Below, piece after piece: positions 53,703 to 64,000 of a DNA stretch of 64,000 bases. Position 1 is the first letter of the stretch, and the number at the start of each line of letters is the position of its first letter. The notes under the pieces were generated by a model that made no database searches, was not told the DNA's origin, and saw only the letters and a program-made list of their open reading frames with translations. Both the position numbers and the translations under genes were made by a program. The stretch is from Zeus faber (taxonomy: Eukaryota > Chordata > Actinopteri > Zeiformes > Zeidae): the NCBI GenBank assembly GCA_960531495.1, contig OY482860.1, positions 5,518,123-5,582,122 on the forward strand, given 5' to 3'.

Positions 53703-54163
53703 CTGCAAAACAAAACACATAATACTGAGAATTAAAAGTGATCAGAATGAAAGAATCCTAAGTATTCTTACAGATACGAGGGGCTTGGCTGACTGGCTGT
53801 TGGTGACTCTTACAATCCCATGCAGAGCAGGCAGCAAATGATTAAATAAGATACTAAGTAAAGAAAGAGGAAAAGTTTGGAGGAAAAATATGAAGCAACT
53901 AAATATTCATATTCATCAAGTCGGAGCTGTACAACTAGTATTTGTAATGAGTGCAACAGGCCAGCAGTATATCCAATGAGGGACATGCAGTACAAGCTAT
54001 ACTATACAAATAGTAATGATCAACAAATGAATATTTCACATTTATAGTGGGTGGTGTCGATAGTTCATTGAATTTGAACGTAATTATATCGTAGAGGTGG
54101 TTCCCACTACAGCCGTGACGTCACGCTCCCGGTGGCTAGCTGACGTTGGCTAAGGCTAGCTAC
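53703..54163 (-). other. ppif: ppif intron 1
   Basis: 461 bp between GTAGCTAG and TTTTGCAG. No repeat or exon recognised. Confidence 0.7.
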
Positions 54164-54307
54164 CTCTATGATTATTCTCCCGAGGGGTTCGCCATCGGCC
54201 TCGACGTCTAAATACACAACGGGATTGGCGACGGGTCCGGGGGAGAGCAGCCCGGCTACCGCGACACCCAGGGAACAGTATCTGATGCGCTTTTTCAGTC
54301 GCAGCAT
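54164..54307 (-). CDS. ppif: ppif coding exon 1 (cyclophilin D; aa 1-48)
   Basis: First coding exon of peptidyl-prolyl cis-trans isomerase F (cyclophilin D), the mitochondrial-matrix cyclophilin that regulates the permeability transition pore. On the minus strand it reads MLRLKKRIRYCSLGVAVAGL, a basic acid-free leader typical of a mitochondrial presequence, then NPVVYLDVEADGEPLGRIII, the first beta strands of the cyclophilin fold. It ends in phase 0 at GAG with a GTAGCTAG donor. The frame stays open upstream to another ATG at 54514, but that extension is hydrophobic low-complexity sequence without family support, so I start at 54307. The assembled protein is 198 aa against about 207 in human, mostly because the leader is shorter. 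Nuclear/cytosolic PPIA is excluded by the presequence and by the synteny with zmiz1 and zcchc24. Confidence 0.93.
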
Positions 54308-54595
54308 CGTTGCACGGCGGCAGTACCCGGTGCTGGCGTTTGCGTGTGACGTCACACTTCCGCGATTGTCAAACAAAAAAAAGTAAAGATAAGAAAAAAA
54401 GAAAAGATAAGTTGGGCAAAGAGAAGAGATAAGATAAAAAAAAAAAGAAATGGCCTTTAAGATCAAATGAAAAATAAACATTTTCTTTTGAACTGAGCAA
54501 GTCCCACAATTCATCGACGATTTGATCCATCGAAAGGCGGATCCAGACTCCTGGTTTTGTGTGGTAGGAGTCGGAGGTCATCGTATTAATATTAT

Positions 54596-54596
54596 G

Positions 54597-54647
<51 letters not shown>
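54596..54647. repeat. (TAA)n microsatellite
   Basis: About 17 AAT units ending in ATATAT. Confidence 0.95.
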
Positions 54648-55191
54648 TATATCATATTCCACATCATCTTACTTTGTGTGGTGTTCAGTAATCTTAGGAA
54701 ATGCTAAAACAATTCTAACCGCGACGTTTAGCTGTCTGAGAAAACGTTTGCGTCATTAAAGGTTGGAATTATACAAATATCAATAAAGCTCTGGGTTAAA
54801 GAAAGCTTATTATTAGCATCCTTATGAAAAACGGCTTTTTAAAATGTTGAGGTTGAGTAGAAACACAATGAATTACATGCAGAGCTATTGTAAACATGGC
54901 TATTGATAAATATTCATAATAGTAATTGGAGCGCTTGCAAGGAATGATTAAAAAATAAAACGGTGCATTTCATGTATTGATTTGGATCATTTGGTCCGCC
55001 ACAGATATGAATCGAAAAACCTTTTGTTTTCGCTTTGGAATCAATGTTTTGGGATGTAATAATGGTTCCTGTTGAAGGGATTTTCGATTCGTCCTGATGC
55101 TGTTTGAGCCTTTTTTTTGGGGTTAATGGGATCAATCAGTGATGGCAGCGCCACCACGTGGTCAACGAACAGGACCCCCTGCAGCGCCGAC

Positions 55192-55421
55192 ACCAGTGGT
55201 TTTCAGGGGCGTAACCCCCCCCCTCACATATTTTATTCAGCTGAGTTTCCCTCCGCTGAAAAAAAGTGAAAATGATCTACTGTTTGTGTGTCGTATATGT
55301 GCGTGTTTCTTTTTTTTAACATTATATGTAACCAATATATTTGAACACATTTTTTTTTTTCGACGTCTGCCCTGCAGTACGCCTAGGGGTACGAGTACCC
55401 TCGTTTGAGAAACACTGATCT
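55192..55421. mobile_element. hAT-type short element, copy 2
   Basis: Left end CAGTGGTTTTCAGGGGCG; right end reverse-complemented CAGTGTTTCTCAAACGAGGG. Internal TGCCCTGCAGTACGCCTAGG and GGTACGAGTACCC match the copy at 31735-31988. About 230 bp, no coding. Confidence 0.65.
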
Positions 55422-55423
55422 AC

Positions 55424-55427
<4 letters not shown>

Positions 55428-55461
<34 letters not shown>
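55428..55461. repeat. (ATT)n microsatellite
   Basis: About 11 ATT units immediately beyond the hAT-type element at 55192-55421. Confidence 0.95.
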
Positions 55462-55889
55462 GATTATCAGGTGTCCAGTCTGTGGATGTGGAACCCTATT
55501 GTTATTTTTCCGGGAAAATCCTCGGAATGTCGAAGCCTAAAACTACCTGGAACACAAACTTCCGCCGAACCCACAAATGCGATTGACATCTTGTTTGAAC
55601 CTTGTATGTCACAAACACCTCGCTGTTGAAGTTTCATCCAAATCCGTCCCCATACAGAGCAGATATTAACGAAAAACGGACCAAACTTGACCAACATCAC
55701 AGACGAGGTCCAATGCATTTCACGCCGCAGTATGTACAACCCGGCTAAAAGGCTCTGGAACACAACAACGACGTAAGCTACAAACAGAGTTGAGGTGTCG
55801 TTTAAACCGATATTTCACAAGGATCTATTGGTTTAAATTTCATCCAAATTGATCCACATACTATTATACACATACATATTCATCCAGAT

Positions 55890-56537
55890 CATGGGGCTCA
55901 AACCCGCGGCCCGCGGGCCAGTTGAGGCCCGCGGGCCGATATTTTGTGGCCCCCTACTTGACATCAAAGTTTCGTGTTGTTCTCACGCGCACCTTTTTGC
56001 AGAGTCGTTGCCCTGGGCGTTTTATATATTTTTTTATCACTTATGGGCTACCGTAGCTCAGGCTCGTGACAGCTTCATCAAAAACAGCAAGACATTAAAA
56101 GATATAAAACATGAGACAATGCACTTGATGTTAAGAGTTAAGAGAGGTGGAGTAACATGGACCGATCTGTGTGAAAAGCTCTTCTCCACAATGAACTTTA
56201 ATAAGTCAAGGCACAGGTCCAAACCTACTGATGAGCATCTTCAAGCCGTACTGAGGGTCTCGACCGCTTCCTCCCTCGAGCCAAACGTGGCTCCGCTGTG
56301 TAAGAGGAAGCGCTGCCAGGTCTCTGGCAGCAAGCAGTAGGTAAGAGAAGCCAGTGTTCTGAAGAACCCTTCATGTTCTGAACTGTTATTCATAAAGATT
56401 GAGAAGATTGGATCAGTTGTACTTTTTTTTTTTTGGAAAAACATGAAACCCTTTTTTTGTGGAACACTTGATGCGGCCCAGTCTCACCCAGACTCGACCT
56501 CCAGTGGCCCCCAGGTAAGTTGAGTTTGAGACCCCTG
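55890..56537 (+). mobile_element. Internally deleted hAT transposon with 8-bp target duplication
   Basis: Bounded by the perfect 8-bp direct repeat ATCCAGAT (55882-55889 and 56538-56545), the hallmark of hAT insertion. Left end CATGGGGCTCAAACCCGCGG; right end reverse-complemented CAGGGGTCTCAAACTCAACT. The GC-rich subterminal GCGGCCCGCGGGCC is typical of Charlie-like hATs. It retains a fragment of the transposase C-terminus. 648 bp against several kb for an intact element. Confidence 0.9.
56130..56340 (+). pseudogene. hAT transposase C-terminal (dimerisation) fragment
   Basis: Open stretch reading GVTWTDLCEKLFSTMNFNKS, then RHRSKPTDEHLQAVLRVSTA and SSLEPNVAPLCKRKRCQVSG, TAG. CEKLFSTMNFNKS…LTDEHL…LR is the hATC dimerisation motif of Charlie-like transposases, the group also related to the domesticated GTF2IRD2 C-terminus. 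The catalytic core is missing, so this is a relic. No sign of selection can be judged from one copy. Confidence 0.8.
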
Positions 56538-59500
56538 ATCCAGATATTAGTGAGAAATCGAGCAACTTTGACCCGAAATATTCCGCTGGTCTTGCTTAAC
56601 TGACACGCCAGTATTTGTAAACAAAATGAATGAGGTGAGATTTACAGGAAGACGCTTTATGATGTCATCATACTATTTACGATAAATGTACAGGTTCTGA
56701 TTCAGAATGTACATTGGTACCGTGTCCAGTGTACAGTGTAGACTCACTCTGTAGTGTTTCGACACTACCAACTATCGATTAACACGTGTATTTATGTACC
56801 TTATGTGCTTTCTTACATGGTAGATGTCTGTAGATGTGATGCACTGATATATTATTATGTATATAATATATATATTATCTCTGTTGTTCCAATCACTTTG
56901 TCGGATAAGTATTCCACAAAGATTCGTCACCACAAGTCGAGTGGATTCCACTGAAATATGCGACTGAGTGATGCGTTCAACATCCAGCGGGGCGTCGGAA
57001 AAATAGAAGCTGTGCAATGGTAATTACTCAATGAAATACCACAACGTTTTTGGTATTTCATGGAAACATAACTGATTGAAAATGTAATCCAAGGAAGAAA
57101 GTCATACAATTAAATTACGTAAATTTAACTGCTATCGCAATTCTTTGTGAATACGTCATGGTTTGACGTCCACGAGACACAACGTCAGCTACCGTCACTG
57201 AGACTCCAGTTGTACTGACATACACAAGTTATGACAGTAAAAATATTTACTTTAAAGTAAAAAAAGAAACAACCCTTTTTTAAATCAAGGTCATAGATAA
57301 ATCATATATCATTTTGCTAGGCTAAACTTTAATGAAAACGCAGAAAGTGTTTGTAGTATTGACAAATACTTACAAAGTTAAAACTGTAAATTCAGCTATT
57401 TAGAACTGTTATTTAGAACAGACTTATCTCATACAACACTTAAAATCAATGGTTGTAAGATTGATTAGTGGAAGGACATGGACGTAACTACATTATGTTT
57501 ATAAGTTTAGTATATTTCGCTGCATTTAGACAAAAACCCAAAAATGTAAAATGTGCCTAAAACGTATAAACTGGACCCTGTGTATGGGCTGCCTGCAGCT
57601 TTATTTATAATTATTATAATACTTTAATTCGACTTCAAATTATTTCAAGATTGTTGTTACTATTATTATGATGAAAAAAGGCTTTTGAAATTTTAGTACC
57701 GGATATTGCAGCAGATATTTCAGACACAGACGAGAGTGCATTAAATGTGTTTCATCTGAATACATATTTATTAGATAAATATTAGGATGTCACGTCATCT
57801 ATACTACATACAGATTTGCAAGACTAAAAATCACAATATGTTTTTCTGACCAGTTTAGAATATGAAATGATTGTACATAGAATGTACAAAAGCAAAGAGA
57901 CACCTGTCACCTGTCGTGCCAATCCCTCCAGATTGTACCTTTAGAGCGTATTTTGCCAAATTGCATAAAAATCGAAAATTTGACAAAATAGTACAAACTG
58001 TAAATTTGGAAACAACATTTAGAAGCGGGATCACGGCTCCTACGTCTCCAAGACCCAATTATACCCTAAAAGGTTGGTAATCATATTTTTTTTGTAGCAC
58101 CTTTATAAAGTACACAGGTAATACACAGAAGTTCAATATTACACAAAGGGTAGGCTTTTTTTTTTTTGTTGTTTTTTTTTCTTCTTCTTATCTCCGACGC
58201 CCCACGTGGAGGGCACATAAAGTATATTACATAGATGAACAAGCGTGTAGTTAGAGAGGTCTGAGCAGACGCCATCGAACACACTCATTTCCTCCTTTTC
58301 TCCATTCAAATGTCTGACAGGGAGGATGCAAGCTTTACAAATTCTAAATACACTATGCACACTCCCCCTGGACAAATTGAATACATTTCTGTTTAACATG
58401 TCTCTATTTCTTTCCATTTACATTATGTACATCGCATCCCTCAGCTTAGCACGCCTCCCTTGGCCCTCCCCAGCTGCACCCTATACCTCCATCTGAAACG
58501 GGTGGTGGAGGGCCCTCCTCAATGCACGCTCACTTAAAACATATTAATTGCATTTTTCTTTCCCGCCTCTTTACCCACTTTTCATTCACCGACTTCAACC
58601 AGACTGTACAGTTTGTGACGGGGCGTGGGGCGATCAGAGAATCAGCCTTTTTTTTCTTAGTTTAGTTTTCTCTTGAGTGTGACTTTGTGGAGGGATTAAA
58701 AAAAAAAAAAAATCGTAGTTACTGTAACCAAAGGTGTAAAATTCTAGGTCCAGAAAGTCCAAGTCCTGTTTCCATGTTTTTGATCCAGCTGATCATCAGT
58801 TCACTGGTTGGCTCAACATCCCAGAGTGGAGTGCAATGGATTACTTTCTGAACCCGGATTTTCGACCCCTGACTGTAACGCCCTGCGGGCCATCCTCACG
58901 TCCCAATGTGGCAGTGCATTGTCTTTGAGAAACAAACAAACAAACAAACAAACAAACCAATAGAACATCTAATGCTTTTAACTGCGTTACGTGCCATTTG
59001 CAGGTGATTTGATCAACTCTGACGACGACAACATGGGTCTGGTCGTGCTCTGCGTTCCAGATGGAAGCGTGCTAGTGTTCAACAACGAGCATTTCAATTT
59101 CATTTACGGCATAAACTCATTTAAACCAAATTAAATCAGTCATGAAAAAATTGACAAAAATAATTTAAAATGTGAAATTATATAAAATATGAAAAAAAAA
59201 CAACCACATTTTCCTTTTGCAGAATAGGGATATCAAAAGATCATATCATGTCCAAAAAAAATTATAGGATATTTCACACATTCTCACAAAAAGACAATCG
59301 ATTTTGTAAAAAAAGAGAAATTTTTTAGGTTTTTTGGACATTTCAGCTGCGTTAACAATGGTTTAAACAGGAAAATAAAATTTAAGTGAGCTTACAGAAA
59401 CTAGTGAAATATAAGACAACTTAAAATGTCGCTTTTACTTTTTATAACCCATGTACGGTGTATTTTGGATATTTTAGTATTTTTTTTATGCAGTCACAGG

Positions 59501-59542
59501 ATAATGGTAAATGAAGAAACAAAAGACAAAAGGGGGTATTAG

Positions 59543-59603
<61 letters not shown>

Positions 59604-59605
59604 TG
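59543..59605. repeat. (TG)n microsatellite in the zmiz1 3' UTR
   Basis: About 27 TG units then ATGTGTGTGCGCACACGTG, a small palindrome. Confidence 0.95.
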
Positions 59606-60280
59606 CGCACACGTGTGTGTGTTTCTAAGCCTTAAATGGATTAACAGTATTTTGGAATCATTGCAGTGTTTTATTTTGTTTTTGATAAATGATCAATTTG
59701 ATTAATGAAGTTCACCAGTATCACGGGACATCTCAAGTAAACATTTTTTTTTTCATAACATAAAATATCATGATTGTAAAACTTCATGTCACAGCTCTGC
59801 ACTTACACCAACTTTCCAAACGTAAAGCAAAACTTTAGTGATGTGGTTTATCTGGCTCATTAAAAAAAAAATGGGACGACGATAAAAGACAAATAAAAAG
59901 AAAATGATAAAAGCGCACATACATTTGCATAAAAATAATAAATATGAATCAGATAATAGAAGAAAAAAAAAATTGTTGAAGCATGTTTAAGTCCAAAGAG
60001 ATGAATCAAAACAGGAACCTTTGGCACACATGCACTTGTGAACAAAACGGTGCTGAATTTAAAAAGGGGGGACGACGACATTTAATCACAATAAATATCA
60101 CCCAAAAAAATTGATCGAGGATGGTTTGATAGAGAGAAAACAAGAAAGGAAAAATCCACTAGGACAGGAGAAACATTAATGCAAACTGAGTTTTTATTAG
60201 TTTGCATTCGGTCTTTTTTTTTTTCCCCTTTTCTCTTCAGTGACTTTCAGCTTTCTTCCACTCGCTGGAATTCACATATA

Positions 60281-60362
60281 CACACACGCACGCACACATG
60301 CACGCACGCACACACACACACACCCAGCTCCACCTGGGGACAGTGCACTTATTCGGGATTTA

Positions 60363-60396
<34 letters not shown>

Positions 60397-60397
60397 G
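60281..60397. repeat. (CA)n and (GA)n tracts in the zmiz1 3' UTR
   Basis: CACGCACGCACA-type repeat (60281-60324), 40 bp of unique sequence, then (GA)n (60365-60397). Confidence 0.9.
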
Positions 60398-60977
60398 TGT
60401 TGTGTGTTGAATTCCAGTTCGTTCACTGTTTTCCAACCTGGAAGTCGCAGGGGTCAAAGGTCACGGCCAACGCCCGTAGTCTTGGAAGAACACGTTTCAA
60501 ACGAGGATAAAAACACTCTTATATAAGATGATGTTTTATCTGTGGTTTTTCTTTTTTTGTCTTTTTTTTTTCTTTTTTTTACCTTTTTTCTCACAAAAGG
60601 AAATAAATGAATAATTAAAAAAAGCTACAACACTTTTTTTTTTTTTTTTTCTTTCTTCTATATTCTGCCAAGCATCCTCTCCTCTGTGTTGTGTACACAC
60701 CAACAGGGTTATAGCTGCACAGTTTTAAAGTCGAGTAGTCACAGGTATCATATATGTATAATATATATAATATCGATTTCCTGCCAGCCAACATGGCTGT
60801 GGATGGTGTGTTGAGAATCAGAGCGTTGAGTCTTTACACGGAGGAGGAGGAGGAGGAGGAGGAGGGGGCGGAAACGCTGACCCATTCCCACGAAATTCCA
60901 CCCAATAAACCTCTTCCTAGAGCCACGTTCCAATGAAACACATAATCCATTCGCAGTGTGTGCACGTGTGTTTACAT

Positions 60978-60978
<1 letters not shown>

Positions 60979-61021
<43 letters not shown>
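60979..61021. repeat. (TG)n microsatellite in the zmiz1 3' UTR
   Basis: About 20 TG units followed by GCGTGCGGGCGCGCGCAC, 150 bp downstream of the zmiz1 stop codon. Confidence 0.95.
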
Positions 61022-61022
<1 letters not shown>

Positions 61023-61171
61023 CGGGCGCGCGCACATAGGGAGGTGTTGCTGGACCCAGTCTGGTCGCCGAGGTCGGCGTCACACGAGCGTCACATCGCG
61101 CGCAACACACACGCCGCTCAGCTCCTGCAACGGGAGGACGGTTGGTGCGAGGCGAGGGGGAGGCGAGAGGC

Positions 61172-61453
<282 letters not shown>

Positions 61454-61557
61454 TTAGAAGACACTTTTGTTAGTTAACTTTGTCAGTAGAAGTCAAAGCA
61501 GCTGTAAATGACACACAGACAGCTGAACCTTCTAAAGAACTAGTGACATAAGCAGAG

Positions 61558-62000
61558 TTAGAGAGAGACAAATACTTCTGAGATAGAGGAAGAGCAGAGG
61601 AACGGACGTATTCTGCAGATGTTGTCAAGGGAAAACCCACAAGAGCGGTACGTAGCGGCGGTGTGTGGGCGAAGCAGTGGAGCTGCTTGTCCATGATCAC
61701 CCTGTGGTTCTTGGGGAGTCACTAAGCTGGTGTTCTCCATGGTGATGGAGAGATCTGTGTGAGGGCAGTCTTTTGCATTTGCGTTTTGGATGGGGAAAAG
61801 GAGAGATAGAGTCGAGTGTCATCTGCATAGCAGCGACAGGAGAAGCCATGGGTAAAAAATCATAACCCCAAGTTGATTTAGTGTCCAAGGAGAACAGCAA
61901 AGGCCCCAGGATGGAGCCTTGAGGGACACCAGGTCTCTATGAGACTTGATGGTATGATCATTTGCCCAAGTAATGCAACACAGGGGTGTGCAGGGGTGTG
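61558..62000 (-). pseudogene. LINE (L2/CR1-like) reverse-transcriptase fragment
   Basis: On the minus strand GVPQGSILGPLLFSLD (about 61885-61932) is the RT motif before the active site, and YADDTRLYLSF (about 61800-61832) contains the catalytic YADD box. Further on, AATYRSCGFSLDNICRIRPF resembles the post-RT LINE segment around NIRKIRPFL. The pieces lie in different frames with stops, so it is a dead fragment. Confidence 0.8.
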
Positions 62001-62013
62001 CAGGGGTGTGCAG
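61981..62013. repeat. 10-bp minisatellite, 3.3 copies
   Basis: CAGGGGTGTG repeated three times plus CAG, inside the LINE/hAT composite. Confidence 0.95.
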
Positions 62014-62348
62014 ATGCAGCAATTCCAAGCGCAGAGGGTAGAGAACAGGATTTAGTAGTGAACTTGTTTGAGTTTTTGAATCTGGCCCTCAAATAACGTT
62101 TTTTTTATGATTACGTGTCTTTTACGTATTTTTATCAACCCTGCCAGTGGCGCCAAGGTAGTTTGAGTTTGAGACCCCTGATTTAGACAGGAACAACTTA
62201 ACAACTTCAATCTCAAACAACAGACAGAGCATGTAGCATAGAGTTGAATGGAGCAGCAGACAGTGTTGGCGCTAGACAATGAGTTTGCGCCGTTTTCGGT
62301 GCGCGGACGCACACACGCAAGCACGCAGGTACACACACACACACTTAC

Positions 62349-62732
<384 letters not shown>

Positions 62733-62757
62733 CTGGAGAGCAGGGGGAGAGCGAGAC

Positions 62758-62762
<5 letters not shown>

Positions 62763-62844
<82 letters not shown>
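62763..62844 (-). repeat. zmiz1: (GA)n microsatellite, (CT)n in zmiz1 sense
   Basis: About 41 GA units. In the direction of zmiz1 transcription this is a CT tract ending 31 bp before the AG acceptor of the penultimate exon, so it extends the polypyrimidine tract. Confidence 0.95.
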
Positions 62845-62847
<3 letters not shown>

Positions 62848-63953
62848 TGAGACGGGGGGGAAAATTGGAAAAAGAGAGAGATTAAGGATGCGCGGGAAAC
62901 AAATGGGGAGAGTGAAACGAGTCCCGCCGTGAATAATATCACAGGCTGTGCCAGAAGAATTTTACAGCTGCAACGTTATTCGGCATCACGAGCGTGACGG
63001 AGCACCCACGATTGTTGAGGGTAAACGCCAGAGCAGTCACAATTGTCACATAATCACCTGACTGCAATTACTTGAGCAGATCGAAATCTTTCTGTAAAAT
63101 CGTTAAGATTCCACAATCATATGTTTCCATCTAGGTTTAAGGGGGGAATTTTAAACCAATGTTAGAAATGACTAACTTTATACTGTGATCGAGGCCTAAA
63201 ATGACCTAAGACATGCCATTGTTAATTATACTTATAATACTTATTATTAGTCATATATAAAGTACAGGTAATAATATAATAAGTACAAGTACTCCTCACT
63301 TAACGACCGAGTTCCGTTCCTAGGACCAGGTTGTTGAGTGAATTGGTTGATAAACGAGGACCAGTGTTATTTCACGGTAAGGGGGCGTGGCCATTGCGAA
63401 CGCTAGTGTAGTGAATACTGAGAGACTGCGGGAACGACACTGAGACTGAGAACGGTGATGAGATTACATATATACAGTGTATATAGTATATATAGTATAT
63501 ATAGTGTATTTAGTATATAAAGGCGAGATGAGATGCTTGATGCTGAGACACCGCGAGCACAGCGCACACACAGTATTGTACACAGCGTACAATACAGACT
63601 GGTCAGAGAGCTGGTCGTAAGTCCGAATGGTCGTTAAACAGGTAGGTCGTAAAGTGAGGAGTACCTGTAGTTATTTGTATGACAATTAATCGTCAACTAA
63701 AACTTCATGATCTAGTATTGCTCCACCTACAACAGAGAAAAGCTCCATCCTTTGGTTCGTAAAGCCAACAGGGATTTATATGCTCCCTTGAAAATGTCAC
63801 GGCAGAACTCACGGCATGATCTCACCCCCAAACAATAAAACTAGATACACAAAACAATTACAATGAGTGAAACAAAACTTTCATCCCAGGTCTCCAACTA
63901 CATAATGACATGCAAACCAAAAATAAATAAACCTGGGGGTCTACCCTACTCAC
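62845..63953 (-). other. zmiz1: zmiz1 intron before the polyQ exon
   Basis: 1.1 kb with one inverted-repeat element (63284-63669), an internal TATAGTATATA-rich stretch (63477-63522), and unique sequence. No exon seen. Confidence 0.6.
63284..63669. mobile_element. Short inverted-repeat element (MITE) in zmiz1 intron
   Basis: Left end TACAAGTACTCCTCACTTAA followed by CGACC; right end reverse-complemented TACAGGTACTCCTCACTTTA followed by CGACC. Terminal inverted repeats of about 25 bp with two mismatches, 386 bp total. The inner part has no coding sequence. A possible partner of the internal sequence AGTACAGGTAATAA lies just outside at 63261. The superfamily is not assigned. Confidence 0.8.
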
Positions 63954-64000
63954 TGAGTCGGCCATGCCATGGTTGAGGGGCTTATCCTGGGACAGCAGGC
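63954..64000 (-). CDS. zmiz1: zmiz1 exon, partial (cut by window end)
   Basis: The last 47 bases on the minus strand read, in the frame that ends in phase 0, LLSQDKPLNHGMADS followed by a good GTGAGT donor. Joined to the next exon this gives …GMADS-MSHPDQSHNS…, a polar Pro/His/Ser-rich composition matching this part of ZMIZ1. The exon start is outside the window. The call rests on donor quality, phase agreement and position. Confidence 0.7.

Larger units (their letters stand above)
54308..57749. other. Spacer between ppif 5' end and zmiz1 3' end
   Basis: The first 60-150 bp upstream of the ppif start are moderately CpG-containing and should hold its promoter. Then come a purine-rich run (54366-54450), a (TAA)n tract (54596-54647), a hAT-type short element (55192-55421), an (ATT)n tract (55428-55461) and a hAT remnant (55890-56537). 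56,560-57,750 is AT-rich with nothing recognised. Confidence 0.55.
57750..61171 (-). other. zmiz1: zmiz1 3' UTR (probable extent)
   Basis: About 3.4 kb downstream of the zmiz1 stop with no transposon I can recognise but many simple repeats: (CA)n 60979-61021 on the coding strand, (GGA)n about 60840-60867, (GA)n 60365-60397, (CA)n 59543-59605, and long A/T runs. Much of the rest, for example 58240-58450, is balanced unique sequence of the kind seen in conserved 3' UTRs. The furthest plausible AATAAA on this strand is the complement of TTTATT at about 57,768. Nearer ones exist (about 60,192), so alternative ends are possible. ZMIZ1 has a 3-4 kb 3' UTR in mammals, as I recall. Confidence 0.5.

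Noticed and set aside
54308..54514. Upstream ppif start at 54514
   Set aside because: The added 69 residues are Phe/Leu/Tyr low-complexity from an A/T-rich purine tract, unlike any cyclophilin leader. The ATG at 54307 gives a proper basic presequence.
55849..56340. Domesticated hAT-derived gene
   Set aside because: Only the dimerisation tail remains, the frame upstream is inverted-repeat sequence, and the insertion still has its target duplication. There is no evidence for a promoter or splice sites.
62733..62942. Extension of the zmiz1 exon upstream into the Leu-Ser repeat as coding sequence
   Set aside because: The CTCTCCAG acceptor at 62733, family content starting at MSHPDQ and phase agreement with the next upstream exon favour splicing. 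The extension is translated (CT)n microsatellite.

Overview
The window is vertebrate nuclear DNA, almost certainly from a ray-finned fish. It has long introns with GT/AG splice sites, dense (CA)n/(GA)n/(GATA)n microsatellites, Tc1-like and hAT-like DNA transposon remnants, many small inverted-repeat elements and LINE fragments. Nothing suggests a prokaryote, plasmid, phage or CRISPR locus.

Three protein-coding genes can be assembled exon by exon. (1) zcchc24, plus strand, four coding exons (1233-1469, 5844-6044, 40408-40572, 43053-43166) giving 238 aa, with a 34 kb second intron and a 3' UTR of about 4 kb ending near a poly(A) signal at about 47,323. (2) ppif (mitochondrial cyclophilin D), minus strand, six coding exons between 54307 and 49290 giving 198 aa, tail-to-tail with zcchc24. 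(3) The 3' end of zmiz1, minus strand: the C-terminal exon 61279-61172, the penultimate coding exon 62732-62349 carrying a 38-glutamine tract, and the edge of one more exon at 63954-64000. The gene continues past the window. The order ZMIZ1-PPIF-ZCCHC24 and the relative orientations match my recollection of human 10q22.3, so this is a conserved synteny block.

The rest is intron and spacer. Intron 2 of zcchc24 (6045-40407) contains most of the repeats: a short inverted-repeat element at about 7837-8214, three copies of one dispersed repeat family, a 250 bp GATA/GACA array, an ATGT array with higher-order structure, an 85 bp tandem repeat, a 93 bp palindrome, and a decayed Tc1-like element (38845-39933). 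A second, unrelated Tc1-like remnant lies in intron 1 (2395-3460). A 648 bp hAT remnant with a perfect 8 bp target duplication and a residual dimerisation domain lies upstream of ppif (55890-56537). A hAT-end/LINE composite sits in the last zmiz1 intron.

The genes do not form a functional pathway: a zinc-knuckle protein of poorly known role, a mitochondrial prolyl isomerase, and a nuclear PIAS-like transcriptional co-regulator. I found no undescribed system. The observations most worth checking are the long, nearly pure CAG tract in zmiz1 together with a (CT)n tract feeding its splice acceptor, the transposon ends sitting next to splice sites, and the dispersed repeat families.
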